From Glaciecola sp. UBA2563 (GTDB taxonomy: Bacteria; Pseudomonadota; Gammaproteobacteria; Enterobacterales; Alteromonadaceae), in NCBI GenBank assembly GCA_002340325.1, contig DDLV01000151.1, positions 12,886 to 64,406 on the forward strand: a stretch of DNA of 51,521 nt. Direction: 5' to 3'. A program made the translations under genes and the position numbers. A model generated the notes under the pieces. That model saw nothing but the letters and a program-made list of their open reading frames with translations. It did no database searches and was not told where the DNA came from. Position 1 is the first letter of the stretch, and the number at the start of each line of letters is the position of its first letter. Of the stretch, positions 17,099 to 25,667 are shown piece after piece.

Positions 17099-17947
17099 AT
17101 GCAGGCGCTTACCGCTAACGTTTATAAGTCCAAACGGTATACATTATCTACCAAGGTGTGGTGGATATTGACACTATTAGCACTGTTCATTTTTGTCTTG
17201 TGTTATTGGTTACTTTTACAACATCAAGACGTCAATAGCGAAACGCCACCGCAGATACCGTTAGAAACGCCTACCACAATAACAAATGATATGAATTTTC
17301 TGTCTTATTCATTTCCATCGGCGCCTAATTCGGCGAACACAAACATTTCTTCGTCGACGAGTCACACTAGTAAAGGAGAAACTACGGTTCCTGCCGTTGA
17401 TGCATCAACGGCACTAGAAAACTCGGTAACAGAATCACCTGCCGACAACAGCAGTGAACCGAAGAACGAGAGACAAACTGAACGAAGAATCACGGAAGAA
17501 GACCTAACAGCCATTAATATGACAATTACAATGCCGTCAGATCGCCGACAATTTAATTCAATCGGAAGGTATTTGTATCAGTGTGTCAATATTGGCTTTG
17601 CTCATCTACAAAAGAGTGAAGAAACTGATTCAATAAAGGTTATTCACGACACAAAGTATCAGAACAGTAGTATTTTTCGCAGTACACAAAACGCGTTATT
17701 TAGCAATGAAAAGCACTGGCAACGCATTCATGGGGCTGACAAGCAATATCTGCGGATATATCCTGTATGGTTCGATCAAAATTTGTTGTTATACGTTAAC
17801 CAAAACCTTAAGGGCGAGGCGTTACGTTCATTGAGCGCTACCTATATATTGAGCAATCAACTGCTGCAACTAAAAGACATAAAACTAAATGGGCAAACAC
17901 TGCCTCAAGTCTGGACGCTAGCAGATGGGTATGAGCTAGGTTGCTAG
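17099..17947 (+). CDS. TonB-like-topology membrane protein
   Basis: A 282-residue protein. A basic cytoplasmic tail (1-19) is followed by a membrane helix (about 22-43). Then comes a long Pro/Ser/Thr-rich, low-complexity linker (45-135) and a compact C-terminal domain (about 140-282) with two cysteines. This order of short tail, one helix, extended linker and C-terminal periplasmic domain is that of TonB, TolA and related energy transducers, although the C-terminal domain does not look like TonB's. Together with the ExbB-like gene it argues for an energised trans-envelope link. ATG 17099 has a purine-rich AGAGAC upstream. The 74-bp gap before it contains no clear terminator. Confidence 0.7.
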   Translation: MQALTANVYKSKRYTLSTKVWWILTLLALFIFVLCYWLLLQHQDVNSETPPQIPLETPTTITNDMNFLSYSFPSAPNSANTNISSSTSHTSKGETTVPAVDASTALENSVTESPADNSSEPKNERQTERRITEEDLTAINMTITMPSDRRQFNSIGRYLYQCVNIGFAHLQKSEETDSIKVIHDTKYQNSSIFRSTQNALFSNEKHWQRIHGADKQYLRIYPVWFDQNLLLYVNQNLKGEALRSLSATYILSNQLLQLKDIKLNGQTLPQVWTLADGYELGC

Positions 17948-17951
17948 TAAT

Positions 17952-18275
17952 ATGAAAGAGATAGCATTATTTTTACTTTTTATTTCGCATATGCTGTATT
18001 CAGCGATGGCTCATGCAAATTCTAGTTTTCATGAGCTACCTCAACTGGAGTATCACGGCTTTACAGATGTTGAATTACGAGAATACAGCGCATACCTACA
18101 TGCATTTGAAAAGCAGGTTGATACTTCACAAGGACAGACAACAGAACGAGAGTTAGTTTTTATTCTGGGTAAGATTTCTGAAAAACTTTCGCTCGATGTC
18201 ACGATTTATGTTAACAAAGACGAAATTATACTGTTCAATCAAAGTACCCAAAAAGACGCAAACCAAACGTGGTAG
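17952..18275 (+). CDS. Small secreted protein, last gene of the block
   Basis: The protein has 107 residues. A signal peptide of about 23 residues ends in AMAHA-N. The mature part is a small acidic domain with no recognised family. Some features (DVTIYVNKDEIILF) suggest a final beta-strand pair. It starts 4 bp after the TonB-like-topology gene, so it is cotranscribed and probably acts with it in the periplasm. A long gap without a clear terminator follows, then a gene on the opposite strand, so this marks the end of the block. Confidence 0.7.
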   Translation: MKEIALFLLFISHMLYSAMAHANSSFHELPQLEYHGFTDVELREYSAYLHAFEKQVDTSQGQTTERELVFILGKISEKLSLDVTIYVNKDEIILFNQSTQKDANQTW

Positions 18276-18641
18276 ATCATCGCGATAAAGAAGTATTGGT
18301 TGTCCTCTATTGTCACTCGCAATATTGATGATTTCAGGTTTGAAGAACTTAAGGTTTCGAACCCTTGGGAATGACATTTATAAATTTTTGAATGTAGGTT
18401 TGCGCATTTAACGGAGCGCAATGCTTTTTAAGTAAAGCTGATGTCAACTGTCACTTTGTTCGCATAGCGGACACCTATGATTGATCAAAATCATCTAAAA
18501 ATCGGATTAGTTAGTGAAGATGTCGGTTCGATACTCTTACTTAAACTTGATGCAGTAAATCAGGGAGTATTAGCTAAAGCGGTTTCCCGATTTTGTTGAC
18601 CACTACAAAGTGAAACCTCAGTAAAATTTGATAAATACAGG
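18276..18641. other. Gap between the gene block and the accessory pocket
   Basis: No convincing gene. The only frame with any character runs from ATG 18477 to TGA 18599 on the plus strand (40 codons, beginning MIDQNHLKIGL). It has no good ribosome site and no recognised family, and might be a remnant. No clear terminator hairpin with a T-run is visible for either flanking gene, which point toward each other. Confidence 0.5.
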
Positions 18642-19739
18642 CTAAGTTCGTTTTCCTGGAAGCTTAGTAGTTATTGTCATGGTAGCGAAGTTTTCAAGTT
18701 TGTTGCCATTTGAGACTACGACATTTTCATTTTTGGCAGCTTGTACATAACTCAAGTCGATTTGATTACCTACCCTGCTCTTAAGCTGTGGTTCATTGGA
18801 CACTGTAAATTTAATTGAGCTTGCTATTGAGTATGTCGTACCTGCAATCAAACCACCCAGTGGATTTGTAAAGTTCGTACCAACAATTACTCCAGCCGCG
18901 ATGCCCTTGGAGATTGTCTCAAGATTAAGGTCTATGGATATAGTTTGTTTTTTAAAAAGACGATTCTGCCAATTTTCATATGTAGTTTTTTCTAGATCTT
19001 TTAGAGCTAATTCTAACTTTTGTATTTGAGTGATCTTTGCTCTTGGAATGTCGTTTGAATTCGCGATTGCAAGGTATAATTCATCTAGCGACACCCGTAA
19101 TGCAACAAGCTCACTTTCCCTTTTTAGTTTGAACTCCAGTATTTCTTCCAGTCGGATATCATTTGGAGGAACTGGCAAACAATTCAATAACTCAATGTCG
19201 CCGGTAATACGTCGGGGTTTTTCGTAGTCTGCTTTATCTTGTGAATCCAGTCTTTTTATATTTTTTGCGTCCTCAATAAGTGAATTCGAATTGAGTATAA
19301 AATTAGGTTCAGCGTTTCCACAAGCCCATTGACCAGGATTCTTTCTCGTGAGCTTTGAAATAGTGTGTAAGTGGGACTTCGAGTATAGATTATATAAATC
19401 ACTAACTCTGGTTAGATTATATCCATCAATAGAACTGATGTTACCAAAATGGTTTTCTAACTTAAGTACCCCAGCCTTTTGCAAAGCAATTAAGTCTCGG
19501 CAGTGGTTTTGTAGTTCTGGTTTAGGATTTGTTGCCTTGAGCCCTTGTATACTAAAAACTTCGCTTTCTATAAGAGCAATCTTATCCCAATAAAGTAGTG
19601 CAAATCGAACCTTTGACGGGGAAATTGGATTAAATTCGACAGCCCCCCCGATCTCAGGATTACTCATATAGCTTAATTTATCAATTAACGGAAGTATTAT
19701 TCCTCTGTCAACTTTCATGATTTTGCGCTGCCTCTTCAA
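18642..19739 (-). CDS. Hypothetical protein, DUF6236-like
   Basis: The protein has 365 residues on the opposite strand to its neighbours. The N-terminus (RGIILPLID followed by a region ending ALLYWDKIALIES) matches what I remember of DUF6236 proteins, a family of unknown function found scattered in bacteria. That assignment is from memory and moderate. The middle (205-255) is strongly charged and likely coiled coil. A glycine/isoleucine-rich stretch at about 284-310 (SKGIAAGVIVGTNF) could be a membrane-associating hairpin. No catalytic motif is evident. It lies in a low-density region with long gaps on both sides, consistent with an accessory insertion. ATG 19739 or the internal ATG eight codons later could be the start. 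Confidence 0.65.
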   Translation of the reverse strand: MKRQRKIMKVDRGIILPLIDKLSYMSNPEIGGAVEFNPISPSKVRFALLYWDKIALIESEVFSIQGLKATNPKPELQNHCRDLIALQKAGVLKLENHFGNISSIDGYNLTRVSDLYNLYSKSHLHTISKLTRKNPGQWACGNAEPNFILNSNSLIEDAKNIKRLDSQDKADYEKPRRITGDIELLNCLPVPPNDIRLEEILEFKLKRESELVALRVSLDELYLAIANSNDIPRAKITQIQKLELALKDLEKTTYENWQNRLFKKQTISIDLNLETISKGIAAGVIVGTNFTNPLGGLIAGTTYSIASSIKFTVSNEPQLKSRVGNQIDLSYVQAAKNENVVVSNGNKLENFATMTITTKLPGKRT

Positions 19740-19960
19740 ATGGTTTAATTAAGGTTACCAGGAATATTTATTCTGCATTTCTCAAACAGTCCGAAGCGTT
19801 TTCCTATGTATATCAACTAAGCATCAACATATTCATATGGTGATTTTAGTGGCATATTTAATTTGATATTAATATACAATGGAGAAAAGTGAGGAGACTG
19901 TAAGTAAAAAACGAACCAATCGCTCACTATCAAAGAGTTTTATGCATTATTAGAGGCTAG

Positions 19961-20386
19961 GTGATGTCATGTGAGAAAGATTGGGTTGATATTACTTCAG
20001 CACTATTAACGCCAGTAATTGCGATTGTTGGTATCTGCATCGCAATTCTACAGTGGCGAATAAACCGCTCGCGCTTTAGGCATGAATTATTCGAGAAGCG
20101 ATATGCTATCTACGAGGCTACTTTACTTTATCTCGGACAGCTTATCCGGAATGCAAAAATGGATGATATTGAGCGAGTAACGTTTCTACAAAATACAAAA
20201 GGCGCTTTTGTATTATTTGATGATAACATTGTGCAATATCTAAAAATAATAGATGACAAATCAATACAGCTTCATCTTTATCAAAGTCAAAAACGGCACG
20301 AAAATGAAGCGGAAATATTGAAATGGATAGGTAATCAGCTAAAAGAAATAGAACTAGTGTTCAAAGGTCAGCTTAAAGTGGAGTAG
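19961..20386 (+). CDS. Small membrane-anchored hypothetical protein
   Basis: The protein has 141 residues. One helix at about 13-31 is followed by a cytoplasmic, helical, charged domain. The motif after the helix (QWRINRSRFRHELFEKRYAIYE) is typical of a widespread class of small bacterial membrane proteins of unknown role with an LFxKRYxIYE signature. Function is not known. The start may be ATG 19961 or 19964. It stands alone: gaps of 221 bp upstream and 118 bp downstream separate it from the flanking genes. Confidence 0.65.
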   Translation: MMSCEKDWVDITSALLTPVIAIVGICIAILQWRINRSRFRHELFEKRYAIYEATLLYLGQLIRNAKMDDIERVTFLQNTKGAFVLFDDNIVQYLKIIDDKSIQLHLYQSQKRHENEAEILKWIGNQLKEIELVFKGQLKVE

Positions 20387-20504
20387 ATGCATAAGAATTG
20401 CATTAAAGCGGAAATATTTTCTGTTCCTCGGTTTGTAGTTTAAGCTAAGGTAACACAAACCGTTCCAATAGAAACGTTCTGCTGTTTCGGGCGTTAGGTA
20501 CCAC

Positions 20505-20972
20505 ATGATGAACCTTCGTAAAATTTTACTATTAGTGTCCAGTTTTCCGGCAACAGCAATTTGGTTCGCTTGGTATTTTCAGGCATGGAAATCAATGATT
20601 GTCTGTTTAATTGCCGCTAGCTTTATCATGATCATTTATGCATATATCGAAAAAACGGCAGTGAAAAGAATTAGAGAGATAGCAATTATTCTGATGTTTT
20701 ACATACCATTATTGTTGTTCGCGTATGCAAAACTCTATCAACAATTCGGCTTATATTTTAATGGTGAGATTATTTACTCATTGAAGGCCTCCATATATTT
20801 CAGCGTTGTCACTTGGACTACGCTGGGCTACGGTGACTATCAACCAACCGAAGATATTCAATTATGGGCAGCTTCAGAGGCACTTATTGGATACACTTTT
20901 ATGGCTATCTTGATTGGTCTTTCAATTGGTATTTTAGTTACGGATAAACGTGTCACTCAACAAAACGCTTAA
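20505..20972 (+). CDS. Potassium-channel-like (ion channel family) membrane protein
   Basis: A 155-residue inner-membrane protein. Hydrophobic helices lie at about 5-22, 27-45 and 55-75, then a re-entrant pore with the selectivity-filter sequence TTLGYGDYQP (residues of about 104-113), then a last helix at 123-143. This is the Ion_trans_2 pore architecture; the filter TLGYGD is a conservative form of TVGYGD, so potassium selectivity is expected. No cytoplasmic RCK/TrkA-N regulatory domain is attached, so it would form a simple pore tetramer. ATG 20505 or 20508 are equivalent starts, with AGG upstream. Its neighbours give no functional hint. Confidence 0.8.
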   Translation: MMNLRKILLLVSSFPATAIWFAWYFQAWKSMIVCLIAASFIMIIYAYIEKTAVKRIREIAIILMFYIPLLLFAYAKLYQQFGLYFNGEIIYSLKASIYFSVVTWTTLGYGDYQPTEDIQLWAASEALIGYTFMAILIGLSIGILVTDKRVTQQNA

Positions 20973-21519
20973 TCAAGAATACCGCACACTTCATCGACAG
21001 TAAGTTAAAAGTTGGCCTAAGATGTTTTTCCAATTGTAAAGCTTTATTTAGCCATAAAATTGAAAAATAAATGTATAAATCACACGAAATAAATTGAGAC
21101 TATTACATATCATAGGTGTTGCCTGTTATCTTTGTGGTTACGATTAGCTGTCCTCCCGTAAGTATTATTAGTGATTTTCCAGCAACATCTAATGCGAGTC
21201 ACTTCTCAAATCATTGTATTTGAGACAGTGGAGAGTATTTAAAGCATCAATAACGACTACCGCAGTTCGACTTAGCTATAGCAATAATAAAATGGCATTA
21301 ATTGCTCCTCAAATACCGCTTTTCTTGCCAACCCGCGTCTTGCCATAAGAAACAATTCAGTTAAGTTAGGTTGTATCTTTTTTAGACAATTTTAAAGCGA
21401 GTTTTTGGAGTCCATTAAATGCCAAAGGATTACGTAAAATAACTACGACAACGAAACCATGTGAAATTAAACTATTGCGGTCTTCTCCAACTAGGATCCT
21501 ATTCGCTCAGTTAGCATTA
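20973..21519. other. 547-bp non-coding gap
   Basis: No supportable gene on either strand; all frames are short. One hairpin is clear: TCTCAAAT and ATTTGAGA (21204-21225) around a six-base loop, extendable by CACT/AGTG with one bulged base. It lacks a T-run, so it is not a typical terminator. The segment is AT-rich and could be remnant or regulatory DNA. Confidence 0.5.
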
Positions 21520-22239
21520 TTACATCAAAGTAAAAAGATATATCGCACCTATCAAAATTGGCTGATGTACCAAATATATGATCAAGCTATGCTGACCGGG
21601 GAAGGCGATATTCCTCTTTGTTGATTCACTAAACCATCTCTTACATGGGTCAGATTGGAACCATGTAGTACTGCCTAAAAACACGCCGATAAATACCATG
21701 CCAAGCCACGGTACGATGGCGACATAATCGTTCGTATAGCCCGGTAAATCAGAAAAAAACAGATAAAACGGCCATCTTGACGGTACAATTTGTAAAACGC
21801 CAAGGAGCATTAACCCAATGCCTGCTACTAGTGCGACCTTCGGGATCTTAACAAGAAAAATAGCGACTATAGAAGCAAACGCCAAAAAGTGTAATACGCC
21901 AAAAAATATCCAGTTTTCGTTTATGAAATAAAAGCTTCCAACACTAATAACAAGCGCAGATACCGCAATTTGTAAGACGCGTGTAGAAAACTTTTTGAAA
22001 TTGAAATGATGCCTATACGTCAAATGTAAACTTGCACCCAAACAAAGAAAAAACAGGCTAATAATAATCCATCTGAATTGTTGCCAGCCAGAACCATCAG
22101 GAATATCTGTATTTATTAGCGAAAAAAACTTTAGGTCGTAAATAAAGTGGAAAATCACCATCAAAACAATGGCTATTGTCCTCGTTAGATCTAATGTGAA
22201 GATTCTTGTGTAATTCTGTTTTGGTTGTGTCTTAATCAT
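21520..22239 (-). CDS. DUF1624 / heparan-alpha-glucosaminide N-acetyltransferase-like membrane protein
   Basis: A 239-residue polytopic inner-membrane protein with about seven hydrophobic helices. The N-terminal pattern LDLTRTIAIVLMVIFHFIYDL is the hallmark of the DUF1624/HGSNAT catalytic-domain family, membrane acyltransferases. The invariant-looking histidine after the first helix (VIFHF) and the C-terminal GQHSLIIYLVHQPIL stretch also fit. Acyl donor and acceptor cannot be deduced. It is divergent from the RNase J-like gene; the 117-bp gap must hold both promoters. The length is normal for the short bacterial versions. Confidence 0.85.
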   Translation of the reverse strand: MIKTQPKQNYTRIFTLDLTRTIAIVLMVIFHFIYDLKFFSLINTDIPDGSGWQQFRWIIISLFFLCLGASLHLTYRHHFNFKKFSTRVLQIAVSALVISVGSFYFINENWIFFGVLHFLAFASIVAIFLVKIPKVALVAGIGLMLLGVLQIVPSRWPFYLFFSDLPGYTNDYVAIVPWLGMVFIGVFLGSTTWFQSDPCKRWFSESTKRNIAFPGQHSLIIYLVHQPILIGAIYLFTLM

Positions 22240-22356
22240 TCAACGTTTAAGGATAATCGCGCTATACTTGTCAAAGCACGCTTTAGAATGTTTTGGGCTT
22301 TGCGTAGCGTTTCTTTCTTAATCTTAATCATCACATAAACATCTTAGAGTTACCAC

Positions 22357-23733
22357 TTGAACAAACATCTATCTGCTCTACCAAGTCCACATGATCTTTG
22401 GTTTTTACCTCTCGGCGGCACCGGTGAAATCGGCATGAATTTAAACCTCTATGGGCATTCAGAGCGCTGGCTAATGGTCGATTGTGGAACAACGTTTAAT
22501 GTTCCATTAGATCCGAGCAAAGACTATGAAAAAGGTGTGAAACGAGAAGAGGTAGTAATCCCAGATTATGCGTTTATTGAAAAAGAGAAAGATAATTTGG
22601 TCGCGATAGTTATCACGCATGCCCATGAAGATCACATTGGCGGCCTTACCTCTATTTGGCCGCGTTTGCAGTGTCCGATATACGCCACGGCATTTGCTGC
22701 CGAGGTCATTCGTCGAAAATTCATTAATGAGGAGCTGTATTATGAATTGCCACTTGTGGTCATTAACAGTGGCGATCAATTGGATTTAGGCCCATTCAAT
22801 GTACGTTGGATAAATATCACTCACTCCATGATTGAAACGCAGTCTTTGTTAATTACTACTGAGGCAGGTGCTGTTTTTCATACAGCCGATTGGAAAATTG
22901 ATGATGCACCTGTGTTGGGTAGTCGTTTTAAATCAGCAAAGTTTAAGCGTTTAGCAAATGACTCAGTGCTAGCGATGATTTGTGATTCAACCAATGCAAA
23001 ACAACCAGGGCATACAGAATCAGAAGCGGACTGTGCAGCTGGGCTTCACACACTGATAAGCAAGCAAAAGGGCAGGGTCATAGTCAGTTGTTTTTCAAGC
23101 AATCTTGCAAGACTAGTGACGCTGATAAGAATTGCAAATAAAACAGGACGATATGTCAGCCTCTTTGGTCGTTCTATGGAAAATATGCTGAGCGCGGCGA
23201 GAAGTGTTGGCATTTGGCCAGACGACTTGCAGACAATTCCAAATCGCCATGTTGGCTATTTACCAAAAGAAGAGGTCATGATAATAGCGACCGGCAGTCA
23301 GGGCGAGACAAACTCTGCCTTGGACAAGTTTTCAAAACAGAGTAACCGGCACTGTGAGTTAGAAAAAGGCGATATCGTTATTTTTAGTAGCGTAATCATT
23401 CCAGGTAATGAGCGCAGTATCGAAAAACTCATCGAAAGACTGAAAGCACTCTCACTTGAGGTATTCCACGACGAGACCCACTCAGATTGTCTTCACGCAT
23501 CAGGTCACCCTCGTCAACAAGACCTTTTTGATATGTATAGATGGGTCAAACCAACATACGCGGTCCCAACTCATGGGGAATCTGTGCATATGCAAATGAA
23601 CGCCAATGTTTCATATTGTGCAGGGGTTTCAGAGCATTTGCTCGGAAAAAACGGCGATCTTTTTTGTCTATCTCCAAATTTCAAAAAAGTACAAAACTTT
23701 GCCGAGACGGGTCGCATTGCAATACAGAGGTGA
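22357..23733 (+). CDS. RNase J-like metallo-beta-lactamase/beta-CASP hydrolase
   Basis: A 458-residue cytoplasmic protein. The metallo-beta-lactamase zinc motif HAHEDH is at residues 88-93. Further ligands lie in ITHSMIE and HTADWKID. The beta-CASP part follows (ICDSTNA, then GSQGE, then HASGHPRQQDL and VPTHGES). This matches RNase J-type exo/endoribonucleases but lacks the roughly 100-residue C-terminal domain of Bacillus RNase J. RNase J is uncommon in gammaproteobacteria, which mostly rely on RNase E, so this may be a specialised paralogue. The start is taken as TTG 22357 because no ATG lies upstream of the conserved LPLGGTGEIGMN segment. RNA substrate is not predictable. Confidence 0.85.
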   Translation: MNKHLSALPSPHDLWFLPLGGTGEIGMNLNLYGHSERWLMVDCGTTFNVPLDPSKDYEKGVKREEVVIPDYAFIEKEKDNLVAIVITHAHEDHIGGLTSIWPRLQCPIYATAFAAEVIRRKFINEELYYELPLVVINSGDQLDLGPFNVRWINITHSMIETQSLLITTEAGAVFHTADWKIDDAPVLGSRFKSAKFKRLANDSVLAMICDSTNAKQPGHTESEADCAAGLHTLISKQKGRVIVSCFSSNLARLVTLIRIANKTGRYVSLFGRSMENMLSAARSVGIWPDDLQTIPNRHVGYLPKEEVMIIATGSQGETNSALDKFSKQSNRHCELEKGDIVIFSSVIIPGNERSIEKLIERLKALSLEVFHDETHSDCLHASGHPRQQDLFDMYRWVKPTYAVPTHGESVHMQMNANVSYCAGVSEHLLGKNGDLFCLSPNFKKVQNFAETGRIAIQR

Positions 23734-23832
23734 CAGTGTTACTTAAAAAAAGATCAACACGCCCCAGTATTGGCATCCCACAACATTAAATATGTGTGCA
23801 AAACTGTAAAAACTATTTGCCAAAAGTGGTCA

Positions 23833-23887
23833 AACCTGCTTAATTATGCGTATGTAACATAATTGTAAATAAAAATATAAGCAGGTT
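23833..23887 (+). promoter_or_regulatory. Long nested inverted repeat in the acyl-CoA synthetase leader
   Basis: AACCTGCTTA at 23833-23842 is perfectly complementary to TAAGCAGGTT at 23878-23887. Inside lies a second perfect pair, AATTATG (23842-23848) and CATAATT (23858-23864). The right outer arm ends five bases before the ATG at 23893 and overlaps the ribosome-binding region. It could be a protein operator, or an RNA hairpin masking the ribosome site of the downstream gene. Which of these is right cannot be told from sequence alone. Confidence 0.6.
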
Positions 23888-23892
23888 GGAAG

Positions 23893-25563
23893 ATGCCATT
23901 GGATAACGTGGATTTTATGCAGTCAACAGAAGTTGTTTCGCCTCTGACTAAACTATACGAATGGGAAAAAGATCACCCAGATCGTCATTATATGACGCAA
24001 CCAACAAATGAGGGAAACCGCACATACAATTGGAAGCAAACAGCAGAATTAGTAAGAAAAGTTGCTGCAAAAATTCGAACGTATGAATATGCACCAGGCA
24101 CGAGAATAGCGATCCTCTCAAAAAATACTGCCGAATGGATAATAACCGATTTAGCTATAATGATGGCAGGGCATGTATCTGTGCCGATATTCTCGACCGC
24201 GGGCAAAGACACGATTAACTATGTGTTAGAGCACGCTGAATGTCCTATGTTATTCGTTGGTAAGTTAGATAGTTATGATTCTATAAATGCATCAAACACG
24301 AGTGACTTAGTCACAGTGTCGTTTCCATATGATGGTTATGATGCGAACGTGTCATGGGATGAATTTACTGAGCTTGCGCCAATGCCGGAAAGCCCGGAAA
24401 GAGATATGAATGATATTATGACGATTATCTACACGTCTGGCAGTACTGGACAGCCAAAAGGCGTCGTTCATACGTTCAATACGATCGGCTGGGCAGCACA
24501 AAACTCACGTCATGCGTTGGACGTTGACCATAACGACCGTATCGTCAGTTATCTACCCCTTGCCCACATAACAGAACGAGTGCTTGTTGAAATCGCTAGT
24601 TTATACTCTGGGATGACGCTGTATTTTGTGAAAAACCTCGAGTCCTTTAATCAGGATGTAAAAGATTGTGTGCCGACGTTGTTTATTTCAGTACCGCGAT
24701 TATGGACCAAGTTTCAAATGGGTGTGCTTGCAAAGATCCCACAGCGTAAACTAGGGTTCTTACTTAAAATACCGGTTTTAGGAAAGAAAGTTGCCGCTAA
24801 AGTTCGTGGCGAGCTTGGCTTGGGTGACGCGCGATTATGGGCGTCCGGTTCGGCGCCGCTGGCTCCTGCGACGATTAAGTGGTTCAGCCGAATTGGTATC
24901 GATATCAGTGAAGGTTGGGGTATGACTGAGAACTGTGCGTATGGCACCTCAAGTGTACCCTTTAGGCACGATAAAATAGGTTGCATTGGTAAAGCGTATG
25001 AAGGGGTAGATATAAGGATTTCCAACGAAGGTGAGATACAGGTAAAGTCGCCTTGCAATATGATTGGCTACTACAAGGAACCCGAAAAAACCAAAGAGGT
25101 CTTCACCGCTGACGGCTATTTAAAAACTGGCGATAAAGGCGTCATCGATAATGAAGGTTACGTTAAGATAACAGGCAGATTAAAAGATATCTTCAAGACA
25201 GCGAAAGGTAAGTACGTTACACCTGCACCGATTGAAGCGAAAATAATGGAAAACCCTATTGTTGAGCAAGTGTGTGTTACGGGGACTAATTTGCCACAAC
25301 CTATAGCACTCCTAGTACTATCAGAAGAAGCTTCCAAGCACCAAAAAAACCAGATCACAGAATCGCTAACTGATACGCTTGAAAGCATCAATGCAACGTT
25401 GGAAAGTCATCAGAGACTGGATCGAATTGTCGTATTTAGAGAAGAGTGGTCAATTGACAATAATCTATTGACACCAACACTCAAGGTCAAACGTCATGTC
25501 ATTGAAGAGCGCTTCCTTGATACCATCCAAGCGAAGCATAGTGATAAAGTGGTTTGGAGCTAA
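23893..25563 (+). CDS. Long-chain acyl-CoA synthetase (AMP-dependent)
   Basis: A 556-residue enzyme that activates fatty acids to acyl-CoA using ATP, feeding beta-oxidation or lipid synthesis. The AMP-binding signature IIYTSGSTGQPKG is at about residues 177-189. The fatty-acyl-synthetase region ISEGWGMTENC is near 336, and the C-terminal YLKTGDKGVID plus GRLKDIFKTAKGKYVTP are present. This is the FadD15/ACSL-like class rather than E. coli FadD. The gene is preceded by a large inverted repeat and followed by a rho-independent terminator (25603-25634), so it is monocistronic. The acyl-CoA dehydrogenases and FadJ-like enzyme further downstream would use its product, though they are transcribed separately. 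Confidence 0.92.
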   Translation: MPLDNVDFMQSTEVVSPLTKLYEWEKDHPDRHYMTQPTNEGNRTYNWKQTAELVRKVAAKIRTYEYAPGTRIAILSKNTAEWIITDLAIMMAGHVSVPIFSTAGKDTINYVLEHAECPMLFVGKLDSYDSINASNTSDLVTVSFPYDGYDANVSWDEFTELAPMPESPERDMNDIMTIIYTSGSTGQPKGVVHTFNTIGWAAQNSRHALDVDHNDRIVSYLPLAHITERVLVEIASLYSGMTLYFVKNLESFNQDVKDCVPTLFISVPRLWTKFQMGVLAKIPQRKLGFLLKIPVLGKKVAAKVRGELGLGDARLWASGSAPLAPATIKWFSRIGIDISEGWGMTENCAYGTSSVPFRHDKIGCIGKAYEGVDIRISNEGEIQVKSPCNMIGYYKEPEKTKEVFTADGYLKTGDKGVIDNEGYVKITGRLKDIFKTAKGKYVTPAPIEAKIMENPIVEQVCVTGTNLPQPIALLVLSEEASKHQKNQITESLTDTLESINATLESHQRLDRIVVFREEWSIDNNLLTPTLKVKRHVIEERFLDTIQAKHSDKVVWS

Positions 25564-25602
25564 GCTTTCTCTAGACAATATCAAATTACGTAGACATCTG
25601 AT

Positions 25603-25634
25603 AAAGCGTTAGTATTGTTGCTAGCGCTTTTTTT
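25603..25634 (+). terminator. Rho-independent terminator
   Basis: AAAGCGTTAG (25603-25612 region) pairs with CTAGCGCTTT, with one wobble, around a loop of about eight bases, followed by a run of T. It ends transcription of the acyl-CoA synthetase gene. Confidence 0.85.
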
Positions 25635-25667
25635 GTGCCTGTCTACCGTACTGAAATGACTATGCCA

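Noticed and set aside
5845..18275. Type VI secretion locus
   Set aside because: Kinase, FGE and FHA domains are present, but no TssB/TssC, Hcp, VgrG, ClpV, TssK or IcmF-like protein occurs in the block.
18477..18599. 40-codon plus-strand frame in the 366-bp gap
   Set aside because: No clear ribosome site, promoter or family; kept only as a note in the gap description.
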